DNA from: Ascidia mentula
Taxonomy: Eukaryota; Chordata; Ascidiacea; Phlebobranchia; Ascidiidae
Assembly (NCBI GenBank): GCA_947561715.1
Contig: OX387201.1
Location: 2,746,001 to 2,810,000, forward strand
DNA: 64,000 nucleotides
Direction: 5' to 3'
Shown: piece by piece, positions 22,490 through 32,946 of the stretch
Numbering within the stretch: position 1 is the first letter of the stretch
Layout of the letters: each line of letters begins with the position of its first letter
Program-made: the position numbers and the translations under genes
Notes under the pieces: model-generated
What the model was told of the DNA's origin: nothing
Databases searched by the model: none
Seen by the model: the letters and a program-made list of their open reading frames with translations, nothing else

Positions 22490-23511
22490 TGTTTGTTTAA
22501 TGTTAATGGATAACTTTAACTAGCCTCGTCGGGGCAACACATACATAACTGGCACCACGCCTTATTCATCAGGAGCGCCTTTTTCATCACATGATGTTTC
22601 CCAACAATCACCAGAAGGGAAGAAACTACTGTACCTGGGACTTTCCCACAGCCAGGTCTGTGACGTCATAAGCTGTTTTGCAAACGTGTGTAGTGCTACG
22701 CTCCATTGACTTTAACGTTTTAGTTCGTGTTACGCCGGTGTATCACTTTCATTTGATGGAATTTTCAGAATTCAAGATGTTTGAAAAAGACAAGCATTTA
22801 CTTATTGAAACTACATTTATTTTGTGCCACAGCTAAAACACATTTGTGCACCATTGCCGGGTAAGTATAAAACGTTGAAGACAAAGTTTACATGGTGCAG
22901 TGGATTGAACCTTTATGCTAAGCATAAACACAAAATTGAAAACACACATACAAAACAATTTACAATTAGATTGCAGTCTGCTCCCAAATTAAATTATTGG
23001 GACAAGAATATTGTCATCACCGAAACAAATTTTAAATATGAAATATTCAACTTGCACTAACAATTTGTACATGATGGAAGACATAAAATGTAAACAACAT
23101 TTATGGAAAGATATGTATCTGACTTCAAGGTGAGTTTATTCCAGACGAATATATTTCACACTTTACTATACTATACTGTTTTTTTACATACACTGAATCG
23201 TGTTTTTTACATACAAAAAAATTATATTCCAAAATAATCAAGTGCTTGACATGGCTTATTCAGCTTGGCTGTGATTCCAGTGAACCTTGTAATCAAGTGC
23301 ATTTAGAATGCAAAATGCCGAATATAGGCTGCGCCAACCAACATGATATACATTCTTCATGAACTTTATAGAATGAGAATAAACGAAATAAATTACAAAA
23401 ACTTGCCCTATGAAAATTAATTTAGGCCACAGTTATAATCAGGAAATACAGTTCAATGGCATTAAAGACTAAAACTGATACACTTGGCCTAAAAGTTTCA
23501 ATCAGAAACAA
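22490..23511. other. Intergenic between CARD adaptor B and caspase 1
   Basis: This is the promoter region of caspase 1, with the kappaB and CRE sites. A diverged SINE fragment (tggcttattcagcttggctg, near 23250) lies here. Short plus-strand frames are preserved in the duplicate only because the DNA is recent, and they show no domain. Confidence 0.45.
22637..22668 (-). promoter_or_regulatory. NF-kappaB-type and CRE/ATF-type sites upstream of caspase 1
   Basis: GGGACTTTCC at 22637-22646 is identical to the classical kappaB element and lies about 148 bp upstream of the caspase ATG (22489). The perfect palindromic CRE TGACGTCA follows at 22661-22668, 14 bp further upstream. The pair is conserved in the duplicate. 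Binding is inferred from sequence only. Confidence 0.55.
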
Positions 23512-26500
23512 CTAAATGCGATCAAAAGCATAAATAATTTCCCCAGTTTCTGTAACTACCTCACCAACAGGAGCTCTTTGATTTTCTGTGCAATCCTGGC
23601 CCTCATCTTCCTGCACCTCACCATCATTTGGTGTTTCTGTGGTGTTACATTGCATTTTGTCAATGTCGACTTGCTTTATTGCACAAGTTGGTTCATCTGT
23701 TTTACTTTGAACTGAATCGTGTGTGGCTCCAGCATCAGCAGAATTGCTAATGTTTTGATGACCCTTACTATCCAGTGGACAGGACTTTACATTTTCCAGG
23801 TTATCGTCAACAACTTGTTGAAGACTTAAAATTGCATTTTTGTTGAAGCTCACACTATCAATGCATGATTTATTCACAATTTCATGATTGGTTTCAGTCA
23901 AGTGCTCAGTCACTGGAGTCCCAATTATTGTTTCACTTTCCACAGGTAACAGAGCTGTTCTGATATTCTGACCAATTTCCTCCACTTGGTTTGAATTTGG
24001 CACTGTAGTTTTTGGTTCAGAATAACTTTTCCCTTTGGCTTTTAGCTGCATTTGAAGGCTGATGTTAGGTGTGAACCCTGTTGAGTTTTGAGCTAACGTT
24101 ACATCAGGTGTTGTCGGAAGACTTACAAACTTTTTTTCAGCTGAAACTCCAGCATGGCAAATTTGCTTTAGATTTTTTTTTGAATGATTAAAACCGGTTT
24201 CTTTAATTTGATAGTTGTTTTCTGGCTTTGATAGGTTTTCACTGTCCAATGCCTTAGGTTCTAAAGCCATTGCATCTGAAGTCTGATTTTCTGTACTACT
24301 GACCGCTGCTTCTTCTGTTGTTGTTGTTTCTGTCGTCAATGTAGTTTCTTGCAATTTTTTCGCAGTTTTTACCACTTCCACACTTTCACTTTCAGCATCA
24401 GATATCATTTGAGCGTCTGAAGATTTACGAACTTGTGCAGTTTCATGATGGGTCTCATTTTTTGCTGAGACACACCTTTGTGATTTAGTATATGCATCTG
24501 ATGAAGTTGATATCTGATCTGTAGATTCATTCGACTGGTTGCCTGATAAGGAGGCAGATTCTTCAAGATTGGCTATATTTGTTGCATTTAGCCTGGCAGC
24601 AATGCTGTTTTCAGGACCAGGAACACTACCTTCATTATGAATGGCCGATGATGCTTGAGGCAATGATTTTTCCACAGCTTCTGCGGGAATGTCTACTTCT
24701 TTTTCATTGTTACTTTTGGTATGCTTCTCATCTGTAGCTGTGATAGATGTACCTTCAGACTCTCCAATTTCAGAACACTTGATGTCTTTGGTGTAATATG
24801 TGCTTGGCTTTTGTTCGCTTTGAGTATTATCTAAATAAGATGCAGTGCGAAATGATAAATTATTATTATTATCTTGTTCAACAAGTTTCTGGTTAATTTT
24901 TTCTAAATCTTGGGTATTTAGCTGTGTAAGCATATTGTTCTTTCTCACTGTATCAGTATCGTGAAATGTAGTGAAATCACCATTGGAGGGATGTTGATAG
25001 TTTTTATTTAAGCTTTTGCTGTGTTGTACAGTCGGTTGATTGTAGGACAATGTGTCACATGAAACTTTGCTACCTTCTGGCACACCTGCGACAGTTAAAG
25101 CACCAGTATCAGATCTACCGGACAAATCATTTACTGCCTCTCCATGCACTTCTGATGTTTTAACAGGGTTTGATGAACTACTGGAAGGTTGATCTCTACT
25201 GTGTTGGACAGAAGTGTTATTTTGAGAGATTCTGCTTGGTACGTTGGTTGGGAGCTGACTTCTGAAATCATCACCTGACCTCAATGAATATTTTTTTAAT
25301 GCAGAATTCTGATCCTCTAGACATAAAAAGCTTCCATCTTGCGATTGGGATAATGTTAATTTTGGATTGGTGTTACTGTTGGTTTGGTGTTGGTTATCTC
25401 GCTTTAAACACAAATAAATCAAATTAACAATAAAATATACCACATTTCGGTTTACTGCCAAAAGAATTCATTTCCTTGCAAACAAAACAGTTGATACCTG
25501 AGCTTCACTGTATGTAGGAGGTGAGTCAGGTGGATCATCTGGTGGATCACCTGATGAATCATCTGTATCATCAGATGGAGGTACATAGTCTACAAAACAC
25601 TCTTTTAGAAAAAAATACAAATATATAGTTTGGTTCACAACCAAAGATAAAAGCCATTCGAAAAAATGACTTAACTATATGTTTTCATACCTTTATGTAA
25701 TTTACTAGCCAAAGTTGCTTGCCCAGTTCCATGTAGAGCATCAAGAAATTGTGCCCCCCAGCCATCAAAACGAATAATATTATTTAAAAGCACTCCTGCA
25801 GCCATTTCAGACCCTACAGTTATTTCTTCCCGTTCAATTTGTTGCTGATAGAGGTAAAAAAAGCCGCTGTAACATTTATTCGAGCATAGCACTAAACTTC
25901 TACCTTAGTGACATCACATAAACATGACATCCGTTGTATAATCGATCTTGGGTTTATCTTTTTTAAAAGACGTCTTCTGAGATCTCCATTTTTCAGAGAT
26001 TTTTCCAGCTTTTGATCCAGCTGTTGGCTTTCTGCTAATAACACATTGCATACAAACAACAGCAAGTAAAGTGCACATATTCAACAGAATATTTATGAAC
26101 AAATTTGACATTTGGCTTAAGAAAAACTTAAAACCACAACTTACCAAGTCTACCATGGGGCGCACTAATAATGATACATAATGTATCGATAGTATAGATA
26201 GTTCCCTTGGCATATGATTTAAGAACAGAATCCATAATCAAGGCATGCCCTTTGGGGTTATTTTGAACTTGATCAACCTAAATAAAATCATTGATTTAAC
26301 AGTTATTTTTTCAACAACAAAGACCTGACATGGTGGTTTAGGTACCAAGACTAGGTTTACCATAAAAAACTAGCATTTTGTGTTATTCAGTCTTACTTTC
26401 TTACTTTAGTACTAATCACAAACTAACATAATATAAGATTTTGAAATATCTGTGTATATACCATTTTACTCCCAAAATGTCTGGAGTAGAAATCTTCAGT

Positions 26501-28604
26501 ACTTTGTGCAACAACAACTGCAGATTGGACACCTGCATGTGTAATACTGAAATTGGAAACATAATTTAATCAAAGATACATTTTCAATAAACCTCAGTCA
26601 CTGAAAATCTAGTGGTCAGCAAGTGTTTTATAATTAAAGCACCAGTTTGGGGGTGATTTATGAACTCAATGAGTATTGTAGGTTCTTGCTGTAAGTTTCA
26701 TTTTACTATTAATATCAACTATCAATGGAAAAAGTGCTTTCACCAAAAAACAAACACATTAGAATAAAACAGTGCACATTTTTATGCCTACAAGTTCGGT
26801 TGGTCATCTATATTTACAGCTGTGACTAGAAAATTCAATCTTTCAAATTGAAACCAATTAGGAATGTTTGTGCTATGCTGTTGCTTGAATTAAAAGGTTT
26901 TGGCCACCTTGGCTGGAACTTCCTGGTTGTTTTGGAACTGTATTTGAGGTAGTAGTCTCCTCCTGAGTAGGGGGACATCTGTCTATGTTGCTTGCCTCAT
27001 CACTTCTTTCAGAAACTGCACACAAGGCAAAAAATATTTTAGATGAGATACAACTACATGCAACCATTGTTGGGCTTGAAAGTGCAAATTGGATTACAAT
27101 GTGATGGTCAAAAAGATCAAAAACAAACTACAAAGCAGAAAAATTCTAAACATAGCAGTGCTACACCTAAAAAACTTTGTGTAAATCACTCCTTTAACAC
27201 CAAGAAAATCCTACACAGTACATCAAAGAAAACTTACGAGCTGGCAATCCTTGTCGGTGACCTGAAGGAGGACCTAGTCTCTGAAGAAAGGTTTGGTCTT
27301 CATTCATTAAAAATGGAATCCCTGTAAAAAAATGTTTCTGGTGAACACAACCCAAATCTACTTATTCAACATGAATTCCACAAATTGTTTTACTTGACAT
27401 TGTCTCTTTAATATCCTCAGCAAGTACCCCGTTTCGAACAGAAACCAAAAAATAAAGTGTATCCATCTTTTCTGCACAAGAAAGCAACAGTGCACAATAC
27501 AATTTTAATATCCATAGCAATAACCAACCTACAAAATTCCTTCCAATCACCTCACTGTACATAAGTTGTTGCAACATTTCTAACTTTGATGAAAATGATC
27601 TATTGAGCACCAAACAAATTTAAATTACAAACTTTGGCTCTACTTTATATATCACTGGACTGGATTTTGCTTAGTTTATAAAAACAAATGCCATGACAGC
27701 AAGATATAAAGTAAATAACTACAGAAGATTTAGGTAAATAACTACTTGATGCCTGTTAAAGGCGATTAAAGTTTTTATATGTTACAGTATAGGTTTATGA
27801 ACAAAAAATATTAACATAAATAACCCAGTGAGCCCAGTATCTTGATGTATTTCTTTGAAATGTTCATCTGACAACTGTTGCGATATTTTCCTCATCAGTG
27901 TAGAAACAACAAATCTAAAAAAACAAATCTGCTCACATTGTGCCAGGTAGAATGTAGCACAACAAATTTTATTTACCACAGATTTTATGTCGCCTCAATC
28001 AAAATTATTAAAATAGTTCCATTAAAAGTCAGGACAATACCGTGATCTTGGGTCAAGTGTTGAACTTGTTGCTGTAAGATGCAAATGTGTAGGCACAATA
28101 CCTTGAGGATTGTAATTGTTAACAACAACATTAAAAACGCTGCCATCTTCATCCTCGGCATTCAAAGTTCGTCCAGAACTGGAACCTAAAAAGAGAAAAA
28201 GCAATTTTATTAAATGAATTTTTTTAAACATCAATAGCAAACTTCATTTATTCTTCTCAATATAGATGCCAATATTGGTATGTTTGTCATTTTTATGTAG
28301 GAATTTTTTTTCAACCACTACGATAACATGGAAATTAAGACCAGTATATCAAAGTATTAGTTTATTTTTTTGCAGATTTGTTAAAAATTTAACAAATGCA
28401 CAATGTGGGTCAATGCCAGACTGACTAACTTGTGCATGCGTCACACAATACATATGCTTCCAACACGTCTTTGGTGCCTTTAAATTTTACTCTGACTTGT
28501 ATACACAATGTAACCACAAATTTTAATTACTTTGATTTTGCTGTGCTACTAGTACTACAAATAGGGAAAATGCACTTACCTTCATTTGATCTTGATCCTG
28601 ACAT
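23512..28604 (-). CDS. Chimeric gene: DED, truncated caspase p20, then CARD adaptor B
   Basis: Minus strand. Exons 1-8 copy the caspase 5' exons (start 28604, MSGSRSNE) and are intact. A fused exon at 26145-26277 then joins NNPKGHALI directly to MDSVLKSYAK and ends SAPHGRL in phase 1. Its donor GTAAGT faces an acceptor (TTATTAG) 110 bp away, and the next exon, 25904-26034, opens with the CARD in the matching phase. Then follow 25691-25844, 25498-25589 (SPPTYSEAQ) and 23512-25401 (Ser/Thr/Glu-rich, with DIPAEAVEKS at 24670-24687). The model gives 1,023 aa. The catalytic Cys exon and all p10 exons are missing, so it cannot be an active caspase. The normal first exon of the CARD adaptor is also missing. 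If splicing does not occur, this is a broken caspase beside a 5'-truncated adaptor. Confidence 0.65.
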
Positions 28605-29621
28605 TGTTTGTTTAATGTTAATGGATAACTTTAACTAGCCTCGTCGCGGCAACACATACATAACTGGCACCACGCCTTATTCATCAGGAGCGCCTTTTTC
28701 ATCACATGATGTTTCCCAACAATCACCAGAAGGGAAGAAACTACTGTACCTGGGACTTTCCCACAGCCAGGTCTGTGACGTCATAAGCTGTTTTGCAAAC
28801 GTGTGTAGTGCTACGCTCCATTGGTTTTAACGTTTTAGTTCGTGTTACGCCGGTGTATCACTTTCATTTGATGGAATTTTCAGAATTCAAGATGTTTGAA
28901 AAAGACAAGCATTTACTTATTGAAACTACATTTATTTTGTGCCACAGCTAAAACACATTTGTGCACCATTGCCGGGTAAGTATAAAACGTTGAAGACAAA
29001 GTTTACATGGTGCAGTGGATTGAACCTTTATGCTAAGCATAAACACAAAATTGAAAACACACATACAAAACAATTTACAATTAGATTGCAGTCTGCTCCC
29101 AAATTAAATTATTGGGACAAGAATATTGTCATCACCGAAACCAATTTTAAATATGAAATATTCAACTAGCACTAACAATTTGTACATGATGGAAGACATA
29201 AAATGTAAACAACATTTATGGAAAGATATGTGTCTGACTTCAAGGTGAGTTTATTCCAGACGAATATATTTCACACTTTACTATACTGTTTTTTTACATA
29301 CACTGAATCGTGTTTTTTACATACAAAAAAATTATATTCCAAAATAATCAAGTGCTTGACATGGCTTATTCAGCTTGGCTGTGATTCCAGTGAACCTTGT
29401 AATCAAGTGCATTTAGAATGCAAAATGCCGAATATAGGCTGCACCAACCAACATGATATACATTCTTCATGAACTTTATAGAATGAGAATAAACGAAATA
29501 AATTACAAAAACTTGCCCTATGAAAATTAATTTAGGCCACAGTTATAATCAGGAAATACAGTTCAATGGCATTAAAGACTAAAACTGGTACACTTGGCCT
29601 AAAAGTTTCAATCAGAAACAA
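28605..29621. other. Intergenic between CARD adaptor C and the chimeric gene
   Basis: Duplicate of 22490-23511. It holds the chimera promoter with the same kappaB and CRE-type sites and the same diverged SINE fragment (about 29360-29425). No coding exon recognised. Confidence 0.45.
28752..28783 (-). promoter_or_regulatory. NF-kappaB-type and CRE/ATF-type sites upstream of the chimeric gene
   Basis: GGGACTTTCC at 28752-28761 and TGACGTCA at 28776-28783, the duplicate of the pair at 22637-22668, unchanged in sequence and spacing, about 148 bp before the ATG at 28604. Confidence 0.5.
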
Positions 29622-32529
29622 CTAAATACGATCAAAAGCATAAATAATTTCCCCAGTTTCTGTAACTACCTCACCAACAGGAGCTCTTTGATTTTCTGTG
29701 CGATCCTGGCCCTCATCTTCCTGCACCTCACCATCATTTGGTGTTTCTGTGGTGTTACACTGCATTTTGTCGAAGTCGACTTGCTTTACTGCACAAGTTG
29801 GTTCATCTGTTTTACTTTGAACTGAATCGTGTGTGGCTCCAGCATCAGCAGAATTGCTAATGTTTTGTTGACCCTTACTATCCAGTGGACAGGACTTTAC
29901 ATTTTCCAGGTTATCGTCAACAACTTGTTGAAGACTTAAAATTGCATTTTTGTTGAAGCTCACACTATCAATGCATGATTTATTCACAATTTCATAATTG
30001 GTTTCAGTCAAGTGCTCAGTCACTGGACTCCCAATTATTGTTTCACTTTCCACAGGTAACAGAGCTGTTCTGATATTCTGACCAATTTCCTCCACTTGGT
30101 TTGAATTTGGCACTGTAGTTTTTGGTTCAGAATAACTTTTCCCTTTGGCTTTTAGCTGCATTTGAAGGCTGATGTTAGGTGTAAACCCTGTTGAGTTTTG
30201 AGCTAACGTTACATCAGGTGTTGTCGGAAGACTTACAAACTTTTTTTCAGCTGAAACTCCAGCATGGCAAATTTGCTTTAGATTTTTTTTTGAATGATTA
30301 AAACCGGTTTCTTTAATTTGATAGTTGTTTTCTGGCTTTGATAGGTTTTCACTGTCCAATGCCTTAGGTTCTAAAGCCATTGCATCTGAAGTCTGATTTT
30401 CTGTACTACTGACCGCTGCTTCTTCTGTTGTTGTTGTTTCTGTCGTCAATGTAGTTTCTTGCAATTTTTTCGCAGTTTTTACCACTTCCACACTTTCACT
30501 TTCAGCATCAGATATCATTTGAGCGTCTGAAGATTTATGAACTTGTGCAGTTTCATGATGGGTCTCATTTTTTGCTGAGACACACCTTTGTGATTTAGTA
30601 TATGCATCTGATGAAGTTGATATCTGATCTGTAGATTCATTCGACTGGTTGCTTGATAAGGAGGCAGATTCTTCAAGATTGGCTATATTTGTTGCATTTA
30701 GCCTGGCAGCAATGCTGTTTTCAGGACCAGGAACACTATCTTCATTATGAATGGCCGATGATGCTTGAGGCAATGATTTTTCCACAGCTTCTGCGGGAAT
30801 GTCTACTTCTTTTTCATTGTTACTTTTGGTATGCTTCTCATCTGTAGCTGTGATAGATGTACCTTCAGACTCTCCAATTTCAGAACACTTGATGTCTTTG
30901 GTGTAATATGTGCTTGGCTTTTGTTCGCTTTGAGTATTATCTAAATAAGATGCAGTGCAAAATGATAAATTATTATTATTATCTTGTTCAACAAGTTTCT
31001 GGTTAATTTTTTCTAAATCTTGGGTATTTAGCTGTGTAAGCATATTGTTCTTTCTCACTGTATCAGTATCGTGAAATGTAGTGAAATCACCATTGGAGGG
31101 ATGTTGATAGTTTTTATTTAAGCTTTTGCTGTGTTGTATAGTCGGTTGATTGTAGGACAATGTGTCACATGAAACTTTGCTACCTTCTGGCACACCTGCG
31201 ACAGTTAAAGCACCAGTATAAGGTCTACCGGACAAATCATTTACTGCTTCTCCGTGCACTTCTGATGTTTTAACAGGGTTTGATGAACTACTGGAAGGTT
31301 GATCTCTACTGTATTGGGCAGAAGTGTTATTTTGAGAGATTCTGCTTGGTACGTTGGTTGGGAGCTGACTTCTGAAATCATCGCCTGACCTCAATGAATA
31401 TTTTTTTAAAGCAGAATTCTGATCCGACAGATATAAAAAGCTTCCACCTTGCGATTGGGATGAAGTTGATTTCGGATTGGTGTTACTGTTGGTTTGGCAT
31501 TGGTTATCTCGCTTTAAACAAAAAAATCAAATTAACAATAAAATATACCACATTTAGGTTTACTGCCAAAAGAATTCATTTCCTTGCAAACAAAAGCATT
31601 GGACACAACTAGGTTTATCATTCAGTTGATACCTGAGCTTCACTGTATGTAGGAGGTGAGTCAGGAGGATGATCGGGTGGATAACCTGATGCATCATCTG
31701 TATCATCAGATGGAGGTACATAGTCTACAAAAACCTCTTTTAGAAAATACATATATTTTTCACAACCAAACATAAATGCCATTCGAAAAAATGACTTAAC
31801 TATATGTTTTCATACCTCCATGTAATTCATAAGCCAAAGTTGCCTGCCCAGTTCCATGTAGAGCATCAAGAAATTGTGCCCCCCAGCCATCAAAACGAAT
31901 AATATTATTTAAAAGCACTCCTGCAGCCATTTCAGACCCTACAGTTATTTCTTCCCGTTCAATTTGTTGCTGTTAGAGGTAAAAAAAGCAGGTGTAACAC
32001 TTATTCAATCATAGCACTAAAGTTCTACCTTAGTGACATCACATAAACATGTCATCCGTTGTATAATCGATCTTGGGTTAATTTTTTTTAAAAGACGTCT
32101 TCTGAGATCTCCATTTTTTAGAGATTTTTCTAGCTTTTGATCCAGCTTTTGTCTTTCAGCTCTGTTATGACGTGTGCTGTAAGTTTAGATATTGTTAGTT
32201 AATGAATAAATCCCTAAAATGCAAAAAAGCATAAAAGATTTTAAACCACCAAAAATAATGGTCTGTGGAAAAGCAGCACTGCTTAAAACATTTAGTACGA
32301 CATAAAATGATATCTAAAAGCAAAACTAAAGTACACCTTTAAAAAATAATATGAAAATAAAAAAATATAATATCCACCACCTTAAAAGCAACTATTTCGT
32401 GTTTGTTTCGTTCACAATTACAGGGTTAGAGGCAAACAGACATTGCTTAATAACAAAAGAACTTTATGCTGTAAGAGTTAAGTGGAAAACTTACCGTTGA
32501 GAGGTGGATAAAGGTCTCTGATGTGACAT
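29622..32529 (-). CDS. CARD adaptor C (complete copy)
   Basis: Five exons on the minus strand with consistent phases: 32495-32529 (MSHQRPLSTSQ), 32029-32176, 31816-31969, 31633-31724 and 29622-31511, 772 aa. Exons 2-3 (about residues 12-112) form a CARD: a basic helix LRRRLLKKINPRSIIQR, then LLNNIIRFDGWGAQFLDALH and a GxATLA helix, resembling RIG-I-like-receptor and MAVS CARDs. Exon 4 has DSPPTYSEAQ (PPxY). The long tail is Ser/Thr/Glu/Asn-rich and presumably disordered, has DIPAEAVEKS (30780-30797), and ends GEIIYAFDRI without a membrane anchor. A GGGATTTCCC sequence lies about 100 bp upstream. Role inferred: a scaffold linking death-fold signalling to ubiquitin ligases and TRAFs. The last exon is almost identical to that of adaptor B. 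Confidence 0.8.
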
Positions 32530-32625
32530 CTTCAGTTGTCCAACTTACACTAACACATGCAACTTGTTTTTATGAAAATATTAAACTAGTTGTCAACAAA
32601 AGGCGGAACTGCATTCACCCTCGAA

Positions 32626-32635
32626 GGGATTTCCC
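32626..32635 (-). promoter_or_regulatory. NF-kappaB-type site upstream of CARD adaptor C
   Basis: GGGATTTCCC, a full match to the kappaB consensus GGGRNNYYCC, about 97 bp upstream of the ATG at 32529. It lies in the short gap before the PHYHD-like gene. Confidence 0.45.
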
Positions 32636-32946
32636 TTTGGTGCAACCAAAACAGACAATACCTTTAAACATAGAAATTAAGTTGATCCAATTTAAGCAAT
32701 TAAAGCAAAAGAAAACACTGGCTATTCCTGACATAAAATATTTGCCGATTCTTAGTTCAGAGTACAAAATTGTCACAACCCCTTTCACCATAGGCATATT
32801 TTATTATTGCAAGCAGGGTTTGGAGGTTAAAGCGCGGATTAGGCAAGGTTTCTGCATACGACCCACAAATACAAACATCATGCAGAAAGTGTTTGGAGAT
32901 TAAAATATTTTTGTTGCAAATTGTTCGACACATTTTGTTGTCTTGA

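Larger units (their letters stand above)
19690..26034. repeat. Segmental duplication, copy 1 (caspase 5' part plus CARD adaptor B)
   Basis: Sequence here recurs almost unchanged at 26035-32176, offset about 6.11-6.13 kb. It covers the 5' exons of caspase 1, the intergenic promoter and the whole of CARD adaptor B downstream of its lost first exon. Differences are scattered substitutions and small indels, so the duplication is recent or homogenised by conversion. Confidence 0.9.
26035..32176. repeat. Segmental duplication, copy 2 (truncated caspase plus CARD adaptor C)
   Basis: Copy of 19690-26034. At its left edge, 26041-26075 matches caspase intron sequence at about 18461-18495 and 26080 onward matches about 19690 onward, marking an internal deletion of about 1.2 kb. 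A second deletion fused two p20 exons at about 26234. The junction with CARD adaptor B is at about 26035-26042. Confidence 0.85.

Noticed and set aside
22824-23060. Small plus-strand frames preserved in both duplicate units (also 20910-21194, 22317-22523 and their copies).
   Set aside because: Preservation is explained by recent duplication. Several overlap minus-strand caspase exons or have no splice or domain support.
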